Source: DASQPJ01 sp036268355 (GTDB lineage Bacteria; Actinomycetota; Actinomycetes; Sporichthyales; Sporichthyaceae). From it: 64,000 nucleotides of DNA. Each line of letters begins with the position of its first letter. The stretch's first letter is position 1. A model generated the notes under the pieces. That model saw only the letters and a program-made list of their open reading frames with translations. It was not told the DNA's origin and ran no database searches. Where the stretch lies: NCBI GenBank assembly GCA_036268355.1, contig DATAUG010000259.1:1-64000 (forward strand), given 5' to 3'. The position numbers and the translations under genes were made by a program. Positions 34,886 through 42,273 of this stretch are shown here, one piece after another.

Positions 34886-36501
34886 GACTCCCCCTGACGG
34901 TCGGTCAGGAAATCGGACCCGGTCTGACGCACCGTCAGCTGCTGCTGTTGTTGTTGTTGTTCCTGCTGACGTAGGAGCCCGTAGGCCGGGCCGCGGATCG
35001 GTCCGGGATCGGAGGCGCGGCCGCGGGGCGCCCCGGCGTTGGTGCTGGGCTCCGGCTCGCCCTGGCCGTCGGCCGACGCCAGCACCCAGGTGTCCTTGGA
35101 GCCGCCGCCCTGACTGGAGTTGACGACCAACTGACCCTCGGGCAGCGCCACCCGGGTGAGTCCGCCGGGCAGCACCCAGATCCCGGTGCCGTCGTTCACC
35201 GCGAACGGCCTCAGGTCGACGTGCCGTGGTCGCAGGTACTCACCGACCAGGGTCGGCACCGTCGACAGCGAGACCACCTTCTGGGCGATCCACCCACGCG
35301 GGTCGGCACGCACCTTGATCCGCAGCATCTCCAGCGTGGCCGACTCGGCCGCCGGCCCGATCACGATGCCCTTGCCCCCGGAGGCGTCGACCGGTTTGAG
35401 CACCAACTCCGAGAGGTGTTCCAACACCCACTCGAGAGTGTCCGGCTCGTCGAGGCGGTGGGTGTCGACGTTGGCCAGGATCGGCTCCTCGCCGAGGTAG
35501 TAGCGCACCAGTTCGGGAACGTAGCTGTAGACCAACTTGTCGTCGGCGATCCCGTTGCCGACCGCGTTGCAGATGGTGACCCCGCCCTCGCGGGCCGCGT
35601 TGAGCAGACCCGGGCACCCGATCGTCGAGTCCGCCCGGAAGTGCAGCGGGTCGAGGAAGTCGTCGTCGATGCGGCGGTAGATGACGTCAACCCGCCGTTC
35701 GCCGCTGGTGGTGCGCATGTAGACCTGGTTGCGCCGACAGACCAGGTCGCGACCCTCGACCAGTTCGACGCCCATCAGCCGGGCGAGCAGCGCGTGCTCG
35801 AAGTATGCCGAGTTGTAGACGCCGGGGGTGAGCACGACGACCGACGCGTCGGCCGCGCCCTCCGGAGCGGCCGCGCGGGCGGCCGCCAGCAGTCGCTGCG
35901 GGTAGTGGGAGACCGGCATGATCCGGTGCGAGCTGAACGCCTCCGGCAAGCCGTGGGTCATCGCGCGCCGGTTCTCTATGACATAGGACACGCCGGACGG
36001 GGTGCGGATGTTGTCCTCCAGCACCCGGAACTCGCCGGCCTCGTCGCGGATGACGTCGATGCCGGAGACCAGCACCCGGACCCCGTTCGCCGGGACGATG
36101 TCGGCGGCCGCGCGGTGGAAGTGCGCCGAGGTGACGATCAGCCGGCGTGGGATGACCCCGTCGTTGAACACCTCGCCGCGGTCGTAGACGTCGGCCAGGA
36201 AGGCCTCCAGGGCACGGACCCGCTGCGCGACGCCGCGGGACAGCACGTCCCATTCGACGGCCGTGATGACCCGGGGCACGATGTCGAGCGGGAACGGCCG
36301 CTCCTCGCCGCCCAGGGCGAATGTGACCCCGCGGTCGAGGAAGCCCTGGGCCAATGCGTCCGCGCGGGCGCGCAACTCGTCGGGGGCCAGGGCCCGGACG
36401 GCGTCATGCACGCCCGCCATCGCGGCCCGGGGTTCGCCGGCTCCGGCGAACATCTCGTCCCACGCCGCCCCGAACGGGTAGTCCTCCAGCAGGTCGGCCA
36501 C
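34879..36501 (-). CDS. Circularly permuted ATP-grasp protein
   Basis: This ~540-residue protein of the CP_ATPgrasp family is predicted to form amide bonds by an acyl-phosphate route. Conserved pieces are YPFGAAWDEMF at the start, VLEDNIRTPSGVSYVIENR, TPGVYNSAYFEHALLAR, DVIYRRIDDDFLDPL, NAVGNGIADDKLVYSYVPEL and KPVDASGGKGIVIGP. The C-terminus is unusual: QQEQQQQQQQ, then LTVRQTG and LTDRQ encoded by two palindrome copies (34894-34938). The start is taken at GTG 36501 from family N-termini; the frame remains open to 36675 through the rpsT promoter. Confidence 0.9.
   Translation of the reverse strand: MADLLEDYPFGAAWDEMFAGAGEPRAAMAGVHDAVRALAPDELRARADALAQGFLDRGVTFALGGEERPFPLDIVPRVITAVEWDVLSRGVAQRVRALEAFLADVYDRGEVFNDGVIPRRLIVTSAHFHRAAADIVPANGVRVLVSGIDVIRDEAGEFRVLEDNIRTPSGVSYVIENRRAMTHGLPEAFSSHRIMPVSHYPQRLLAAARAAAPEGAADASVVVLTPGVYNSAYFEHALLARLMGVELVEGRDLVCRRNQVYMRTTSGERRVDVIYRRIDDDFLDPLHFRADSTIGCPGLLNAAREGGVTICNAVGNGIADDKLVYSYVPELVRYYLGEEPILANVDTHRLDEPDTLEWVLEHLSELVLKPVDASGGKGIVIGPAAESATLEMLRIKVRADPRGWIAQKVVSLSTVPTLVGEYLRPRHVDLRPFAVNDGTGIWVLPGGLTRVALPEGQLVVNSSQGGGSKDTWVLASADGQGEPEPSTNAGAPRGRASDPGPIRGPAYGLLRQQEQQQQQQQLTVRQTGSDFLTDRQGESC
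34894..34938. repeat. Two palindrome copies at the ATP-grasp / alpha-E junction
   Basis: CTGACGGTCGGTCAG (34894-34908, one mismatch) and CTGACGCACCGTCAG (34924-34938, exact) lie 15 bp apart in the last codons of the ATP-grasp gene, just before the alpha-E start. They are followed by a CTG/TTG-type triplet run encoding poly-Gln. Confidence 0.85.
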
Positions 36502-36569
36502 GTCCGTCAGGGTATTCCGCGGGTGTTTCGCGGATTTTTCATGGCCGTCCGGGGGGCACGCGGCCGCGT

Positions 36570-36599
36570 TTGGCCGAGGCCGGCCGACGCTGATACCCT
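36570..36599 (+). promoter_or_regulatory. Candidate rpsT promoter
   Basis: TTGGCC (36570-36575), 18 bases, then TACCCT (36594-36599) resembles a vegetative promoter 60-90 bp upstream of rpsT. The spacing and TAnnnT fit are acceptable, no more. Confidence 0.4.
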
Positions 36600-36661
36600 C
36601 AGCGGTCGCGCCCGAGCGGCGCACCCCTGTCACCATCCCCGAACCGAGGCGAGCACCTTCC

Positions 36662-36922
36662 GTGGCGAACATCAAGTCTCAGATCAAGCGCAACGGCACC
36701 AACGAGAAGGCCCGGCAGCGCAACAAGGCCGTGCGTTCGTCGTTGAAGACCGCGGTGCGCAAGTTCCGCGAGGCTGCCGCCACCGGCGACACGGATGCCG
36801 CGGGCACGTTGATGCGCGCCGCGTCGCGGGCGCTGGACAAGGCCGCCAGCAAGGGCGTCATCCACGCCAACGCCGCAGCGAACAAGAAGTCGGCCATGGC
36901 GCAGGCCCTCAACAAGTCCTGA
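36662..36922 (+). CDS. rpsT: 30S ribosomal protein S20
   Basis: This 86-residue basic helical protein binds 16S rRNA. It has the family start MANIKSQIKRNGTNEKARQR and the end VIHANAAANKKSAMAQALN. The start is GTG 36662. It is transcribed opposite to its neighbours, next to holA, a conserved pairing. Just downstream a 13-bp stretch around caagtcctgagc is repeated. Confidence 0.98.
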   Translation: MANIKSQIKRNGTNEKARQRNKAVRSSLKTAVRKFREAAATGDTDAAGTLMRAASRALDKAASKGVIHANAAANKKSAMAQALNKS

Positions 36923-36966
36923 GCGCGACAAGTCCTGAGCCCAACCAGATCCTGGGCAGCAGAAAG

Positions 36967-37950
36967 CTACCGGCGCCGGGCCGCGCCGACGGTGACCAGC
37001 GCGCGCTCCAGCGCGTAGCCCGGCGAGGCAGCGGCACCCTTCACATCCGCGTCGGCGGTCGCAACCGCCCGCAGCGCCCGCGCAATCCCCTCGCCGTCCC
37101 AACCGCGCAGCTGCGCCCGGACCCGGTCGATCTTCCACGGCGGCATCCCGAGGTCCCGCGCCAGATCGGCCGGGCGCGCGCCGCGCGGGGCGCCGGCCAG
37201 CTTGGCGATGTTGCGCAACGCCATCGCCAGCGCGGCGACGACCAGGACCGGCTCCACACCGCAGGACAGCGCCCAGCGCAGCTGCACCAAGGCTTCCTCG
37301 GTGCGGCCCTCCACGGCCAGGTCGGCGACCGCGAAGCTGGTGACCTCCGCCCGCCCCGCGTAATAGCGCCGCACCGTGTCGACCTCGACCGTCCCGGTGG
37401 TGTCGGCGACCAGTTGGGCGCACGCGCCGGCCAGCCCACGCAGGTCGCCGCCGACGGCGTCGAGCAGGGCTTTGGCGGCGTCGGACGATATCCGCCGTGA
37501 CGCGGCGCGGAATTCCCCGGACACGAATGTCAACTTGTCGCCGGTTTTCTTGACCTCCGCACAGTCCACGACAACCGCACCGGCCCGCCGAGCTGCCTCC
37601 AGCACGCCCTTGCCCTTGGCTCCTCCCGCGTGGGTCAGCACCACGGAGGTGTCCTCCGGCAGGTCGGCCAGCAAGGCTTCGATCTCGACCAGCGCCGGCC
37701 CGGTGAGGTCCTGGGCGCCGCGGATCACCAACAGCCGACGTTGGGCGAACAACGACGCGGCCGTCAACTCGAACACAGCGCCGGACTCCAGCACTCCGGC
37801 GGCCACCTGGATCACATCCGCCTCGGCGTCGACCGCCCGAATCATCCGGGCGGCGGCGGCCACCGCCCGGTCGACGAGCAGTTCCTCCGGCCCGATGACC
37901 AGCGTCACGGCGGGCACGGCGGCCGGCACGGCAGCAGAGGCGGCGGACAT
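36967..37950 (-). CDS. holA: DNA polymerase III subunit delta
   Basis: HolA is the clamp-loader subunit that opens the beta clamp. It has 327 residues. Conserved parts are VTLVIGPEELLVDRAVAA at the start, RRLLVIRGAQDLTG, ALLDAVGGDLRGLAGACAQLV and SFAVADLAVEGRTEEALVQL. ATG 37950 overlaps comEC by 46 bases. GTG 37908 would instead overlap the comEC stop by 4 bases (GTGA) and drop only an Ala-rich leader, so the true start is uncertain. Confidence 0.93.
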   Translation of the reverse strand: MSAASAAVPAAVPAVTLVIGPEELLVDRAVAAAARMIRAVDAEADVIQVAAGVLESGAVFELTAASLFAQRRLLVIRGAQDLTGPALVEIEALLADLPEDTSVVLTHAGGAKGKGVLEAARRAGAVVVDCAEVKKTGDKLTFVSGEFRAASRRISSDAAKALLDAVGGDLRGLAGACAQLVADTTGTVEVDTVRRYYAGRAEVTSFAVADLAVEGRTEEALVQLRWALSCGVEPVLVVAALAMALRNIAKLAGAPRGARPADLARDLGMPPWKIDRVRAQLRGWDGEGIARALRAVATADADVKGAAASPGYALERALVTVGAARRR

Positions 37951-40508
37951 CGGGGGCAGCCTGCCACGCGGGGCCGACCGCCGCGGCGGCGGACCCGCCC
38001 CGAGGGCGGCTCGGCAACCGCGCCGGGGGGTGGCCCGGGCGACCGGGGATCGGCGCGATCAACGCTTCCCGACCGCACGACCAGTCGCAGCCGGCCGTCG
38101 ACCACGGTCGCGGCCAGGTCGCCGTCCAGATCCGTGCGCCCGCCGAGCATCCCGGCCCCACGCAGCAGCGCCAGGGTCTGCGGCGCGGGGTGGCCGTAGA
38201 CGTTGCCGAGGCCGACCGAGGTCATCGCGACCCGAGCACCGAGCGAGCGGATGAACTCCGGGTCCTGGTGCCCGCTGCCGTGGTGCGGTGTCTTCAGGAC
38301 GTCGACCCGAAGGCCGGGTTCGGCCCGATGCAGAGCTTCCTGCGCCGGCGTCTCGATGTCGCCGGTGAGCAGTAGCCGCAAGCCTGTCGCGGATGTCACG
38401 AGCAGTACGACGCTGGCGTTGTTGGGTGCGGATCCTTCCCGGATCAGCTCGCGCGGCCACAGCACCCGCCAGGTGAAGCCGGCCACCGATCTGACGTCGC
38501 CCACCTTCGGGTGCGTGATCGGAACGTGCGCCGCCGTCGTCCACCGGCTCACCCGGTCGACCTCGTCGGGCGGCTCGGGCAGCGGACTGACGCCGATTTC
38601 GCCGACCGTCCGGTCGTGCAGCACACCCGGCAGGCCCTCCACATGGTCGGCGTGGAAGTGCGTGAGCAGCAGGTACGGGACGCGGTGGATGCCCAGTGAG
38701 CGCAAGCAGCGGTCGGCCAACCGCGGCTCCGGACCGGTGTCGACGACCACCGCGGTTCCGGGGCCGCCGTTGAGCACCAGGGCGTCGCCCTGGCCGACGT
38801 CGCAGGCCACCAACTGCCAACCCGGCGGCGGCCAACGCATCGTGCCGAGTACTCCCGGCAGCGGGATCACCGTCGGCCGCACGATCAAGACCGCTGCGCA
38901 GAGCAACGCCGCCACAGTCAGGAGACGTCCGGCCCGGGTGCGCCGCGCCGGCGGCCGGGTCGGCACCCGGCGCGCGAGGACCAAGCCGATCCCGACGAGC
39001 ACCGCCAGCGCAACCCCGATCGCGCCGTGCGGCCAGGGCAGGCTCGCCCCGGGTAGTTCGCCCGCGTGCCGGCCGACCTCGATGATCCACCAGGCCGCGA
39101 CGCCGGCGCCGTGGGCGATCAGCCCTGCCAGACCGGGGCTCAACGGCTGAATCAAGCCGGCCGTGTAACCCAGGAAGAGCGCCGGCGGAACGGCCACGGC
39201 CGCCAACAGGTTCGCCGGCACGGCCACGAGGCTGACGGCACCGCTCATCAGCACCAGAATCGGCGTGCACGCGGTCTGCGCCGCCGCCACGACAGCGAGG
39301 GGGCCGACGATCCGGGCCGGGACCCGCCCGTCCAGTCGGGCTCGCCACCGAGGCAGCAACCAGATCAAGCCCGCCGTTCCTGCCGCCGACAGCGCGAACC
39401 CGTACGACCGCGCCAACCACGGGTCGACGAGCACCAGGACGACGACGGCGATGCACAGCCCCGCCGTGGCGCCGCTGCGCCGACCGATGGCCGGTGCCAG
39501 CAGCGCCAGGGCTGCCATGACCCCGGCGCGCAACAGGCTCGGCTTCGGCCCCACCACCTCGGCCAGAGCCGCCAGGCTCAGTACCCCCAATACCGAGAGC
39601 GCCCGGCCACGGGCCCCGATCCGACGGGCCATCCCCAGCACCCCGGCCAACAGGATCGCGAGCTTGGCCCCATCCATCGCGAGCAGCCGGCTCAGCCCGG
39701 CCTGACGGAAGTCGTCGGCCAACTGCGGGTCCAACCCGCTGGTGTCGCCGAACTCCAGCCCGGGCAACAGGCCGCGCTCGTCCGCGGACAGGCCGGCCGT
39801 GGCGCCCCGCAGGTCGGCCCGGACCGCCGCGGCCGCCCGGCTGCGCAGCGGTGGTCCGTCGTCCGGCCGGGGCGCCGTGGCGACCAGCAGCGCGGTGGTG
39901 GCCGGGCGCCATCGCGGCGGGAACACCCGACCGGCCGTGTGTACCTGTTGCCCGGGCAACAGGCCCAACCAGGCCGGGTCGCTGCTCTCGATCGCCACCG
40001 GGTTGTGCACGGTGACCGTCCGCCCACGCGCGACGACCTGCGTCACCTCCCCGGTCAGCCGGATGACGGTCTGCGCCCGCTCGGAACCACGGGGCCGGTC
40101 GAGGTGGGCGGCAGGGACCGAACGCACCGACAACTGCACGGTGACCCTGGCTTTGTGGGCCGCCAGTTCCGGTAGCGGGCCGGAGTCGATCGCCGCCATC
40201 CGGGCGTCGGCGGCCAGCCCGGCCGCCGCACCGGCGGCAAGGACCGCGGCCAGTACGGCCGCCAACGAGGCCTGGCCCGCGACGCGCGGGTCCGGCGGAG
40301 GCCGGCGCCGCCATTCCAAAACCAACAGCGCCACCGCCCCGATCCCGCCGGCGCAGCACAAGGCCACCGGCAGCCCACCGGGCAGCGCGAGCGCAACCCA
40401 GGCCGTAATCCAGACCGCGATCGCCGCAGGCACCAGTCTGCGGTCGGTACCTGAGCCTGTTGTTCGCCTGTCTTCCTCGCTCGTTCCTCGCTGGTCGCAG
40501 TCACTCAC
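37905..40508 (-). CDS. comEC: ComEC/Rec2 family DNA-uptake channel protein
   Basis: This 867-residue integral membrane protein carries single-stranded DNA across the membrane in competence. Several N-terminal helices are followed by the Competence domain (LLAMDGAKLAILLAGVLGM, then many helices) and a C-terminal metallo-beta-lactamase-type domain (VACDVGQGDALVLN, LLTHFHADHVEGL, LLTGDIETPAQ, KTPHHGSGHQD). The last ~40 residues are Pro/Arg-rich. The first ~20 residues lie in a repeat shared with the region upstream of the first glycosyltransferase, so the true start may be a little downstream. It follows comEA. Confidence 0.93.
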   Translation of the reverse strand: MSDCDQRGTSEEDRRTTGSGTDRRLVPAAIAVWITAWVALALPGGLPVALCCAGGIGAVALLVLEWRRRPPPDPRVAGQASLAAVLAAVLAAGAAAGLAADARMAAIDSGPLPELAAHKARVTVQLSVRSVPAAHLDRPRGSERAQTVIRLTGEVTQVVARGRTVTVHNPVAIESSDPAWLGLLPGQQVHTAGRVFPPRWRPATTALLVATAPRPDDGPPLRSRAAAAVRADLRGATAGLSADERGLLPGLEFGDTSGLDPQLADDFRQAGLSRLLAMDGAKLAILLAGVLGMARRIGARGRALSVLGVLSLAALAEVVGPKPSLLRAGVMAALALLAPAIGRRSGATAGLCIAVVVLVLVDPWLARSYGFALSAAGTAGLIWLLPRWRARLDGRVPARIVGPLAVVAAAQTACTPILVLMSGAVSLVAVPANLLAAVAVPPALFLGYTAGLIQPLSPGLAGLIAHGAGVAAWWIIEVGRHAGELPGASLPWPHGAIGVALAVLVGIGLVLARRVPTRPPARRTRAGRLLTVAALLCAAVLIVRPTVIPLPGVLGTMRWPPPGWQLVACDVGQGDALVLNGGPGTAVVVDTGPEPRLADRCLRSLGIHRVPYLLLTHFHADHVEGLPGVLHDRTVGEIGVSPLPEPPDEVDRVSRWTTAAHVPITHPKVGDVRSVAGFTWRVLWPRELIREGSAPNNASVVLLVTSATGLRLLLTGDIETPAQEALHRAEPGLRVDVLKTPHHGSGHQDPEFIRSLGARVAMTSVGLGNVYGHPAPQTLALLRGAGMLGGRTDLDGDLAATVVDGRLRLVVRSGSVDRADPRSPGPPPGAVAEPPSGRVRRRGGRPRVAGCPRCPPPLLPCRPPCPP

Positions 40509-40522
40509 GGGTTGCCCACGAC

Positions 40523-41266
40523 TCAGACCCGGACCCGGCTGCGCAGGGCCGCGAACTTCGCCGGCCCGATACCCGGCACCTCACGCAGCTCGTCGACCGA
40601 GGTGAACCGACCGTGCGTGCGGCGGAAGTCCAGCACTCGATCGGCCAGCACCGGCCCGATCCCCGGCAAGCCTTCGAGGTCGGCTTCGGTGGCCGTGTTG
40701 AGGTCGACCTGACCGCCCGGGCCGCCACTACCGGGGTGACCCCCGGCCGCCGCCGGGGCGGCACCGCCCACCACTACCTGCTCCCCGTCCGACACCGGCT
40801 CCGCGAGGTTGACCGAGGTCGTCGGCGAGCCGGGCAGGACCCCGCCCGCAGCGGACAGCGCATCGCGCACCCGCGAACCCGAGGGCACGGTGACCACCCC
40901 GGGGCGACGGACCGTGCCCTCGACGTCGACGACCAGTTGCGAACGCGCGGTCGGTTCCGGCGCGGCGGGAGCCACCTCCCGTGGCGCAGCCGTCACCGGG
41001 GCGGCGACGACCTGGGCCGCCGGCCCCGCGTCGACCGAGTGCGGCCGGGCGCGCCACAGCACCGCGCCGGCCAGAACGACCGCGAGCAGCGCGACCACAC
41101 AGACCACCGAAGCAGCCCGTAGGTCCAGGTCCCGCCAGGAGCGAGGCCGGACAGTCGGGCGATCCGGCTCCGGCGTACGCGGCCCGCCCCGCAGACCGAT
41201 CGCGCGCAGGCGTTCGGTGGCGCGCTGCTGCGCCGGGCCCGGCGAGTGTGGTGGGTCGGTGGTCAC
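40523..41266 (-). CDS. comEA: ComEA family DNA-binding protein
   Basis: This 247-residue protein has a single membrane helix (ASVVCVVALLAVVLAGAVLW, ~51-70), an SLBB domain (LVVDVEGTVRRPGVVTVPSG) and two helix-hairpin-helix motifs (VDLNTATEADLEGLPGIGPV and VDELREVPGIGPAKFAAL). It binds double-stranded DNA outside the membrane and delivers it to ComEC, encoded 14 bp downstream. Confidence 0.94.
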   Translation of the reverse strand: MTTDPPHSPGPAQQRATERLRAIGLRGGPRTPEPDRPTVRPRSWRDLDLRAASVVCVVALLAVVLAGAVLWRARPHSVDAGPAAQVVAAPVTAAPREVAPAAPEPTARSQLVVDVEGTVRRPGVVTVPSGSRVRDALSAAGGVLPGSPTTSVNLAEPVSDGEQVVVGGAAPAAAGGHPGSGGPGGQVDLNTATEADLEGLPGIGPVLADRVLDFRRTHGRFTSVDELREVPGIGPAKFAALRSRVRV

Positions 41267-41429
41267 GTCGGCACGCTAGGTTCCTCGACGCCCACGCCCA
41301 GCCGGCTCCGATCGGCCTGTGGACGCACCGCGGGGATGTGGACAACCGCGACGGCTACGGGTCAGCCGGATTCGTCGGCGGGCATCCGGTGGACGGTGGC
41401 GGGAGCGTCCCGGCCCGACGAACCGCCGA

Positions 41430-42269
41430 TCAGCCCCGACGCACCGTCACTGCGAGCGTCCCCGGCCCCACGTGGACACCAATCGCAGCTCCGACCTCTC
41501 CGACGGCAATCGCCTCGGCGTCGGGCCGCAACTCACGCAGTCGACCAGCGACCTCGCCGGCCCGCTGTGCAGCACCGACGTGTTGCACGCCGAACTCCAC
41601 CGGCCCGTCGCCCGCCGCCGCGCCCGCCATCTCGGCCAACCGCGCCAACCCCCGGGCGGCCGTGCGCACCTTCTCCGCCGCCACGATCCGGCCCGCCTCG
41701 AGGCGCAGGATCGGCTTGATCGCCAACGCCGAGCCCGCCCACGCCGCCGCCGACCCGATCCGTCCGCCGCGTCGCAGGTACTCGAGGGTGTCCACATAGA
41801 ACAGCACCTCGCTGCACCGCAGGCTCTCCCCGACGGCGGCGACGACCGCGGCGCCACCGGCCCCGGCCTCCGCCACGGCCAGCCCCGCCCGGACCGCGAA
41901 GCCCAGCCCGAAGCCCGCCGAGGCGGAGTCCACCACGTGGACCCGGAGCTCGGCCTCCCGCGCCGCCGCGCAGGCGGTCGCGTGCGTCCCGGACAGTGCC
42001 GCGGACAGGTGGATCGAGACGACCTCAGCGGCGCCCTGGGCTGCCGCGCGTTCGTAGGCGGCGACGAAGGCCTGCGGGGTCGGTTGGGACGTGGTCAACG
42101 CGACGCCCGCCCGCAGCTTCGCAACCAACTGATCCCCCGTCAGATCCGTCTCGGCGTGGTCGACGCCGTCGAGGTGGACCCGCAGCGGCACCACGATCAG
42201 CCGCGAAGCCCACATCAGCCCACCGGGCAGGCAGCAGGCCGAGTCGGTGACGATCGCGACCCGCGGCAC
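41430..42269 (-). CDS. degV: DegV family fatty-acid-binding protein
   Basis: This 279-residue DegV protein (FakB-like) binds a fatty acid for phosphorylation by a FakA kinase. Conserved pieces are VAIVTDSACCLPGG, TSQPTPQAFVAAYERA, VVSIHLSAALSGTHATA and DSASAGFGLGFAV, with YVDTLEYLRRGGRIGSAAA near the middle. It starts 4 bp after the leuS stop. The 163 bp between degV and comEA hold no gene. Confidence 0.92.
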   Translation of the reverse strand: MPRVAIVTDSACCLPGGLMWASRLIVVPLRVHLDGVDHAETDLTGDQLVAKLRAGVALTTSQPTPQAFVAAYERAAAQGAAEVVSIHLSAALSGTHATACAAAREAELRVHVVDSASAGFGLGFAVRAGLAVAEAGAGGAAVVAAVGESLRCSEVLFYVDTLEYLRRGGRIGSAAAWAGSALAIKPILRLEAGRIVAAEKVRTAARGLARLAEMAGAAAGDGPVEFGVQHVGAAQRAGEVAGRLRELRPDAEAIAVGEVGAAIGVHVGPGTLAVTVRRG

Positions 42270-42273
42270 CGCA

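Noticed and set aside
37905..37950. 46-base comEC/holA overlap as a dual-coding region
   Set aside because: The overlapped holA codons are an Ala/Pro/Val leader, and GTG 37908 would remove the overlap, so real dual coding is not supported.
41267..41429. Possible small gene between comEA and degV
   Set aside because: No frame with a ribosome site or coding-like composition; it looks like a leader region for comEA.
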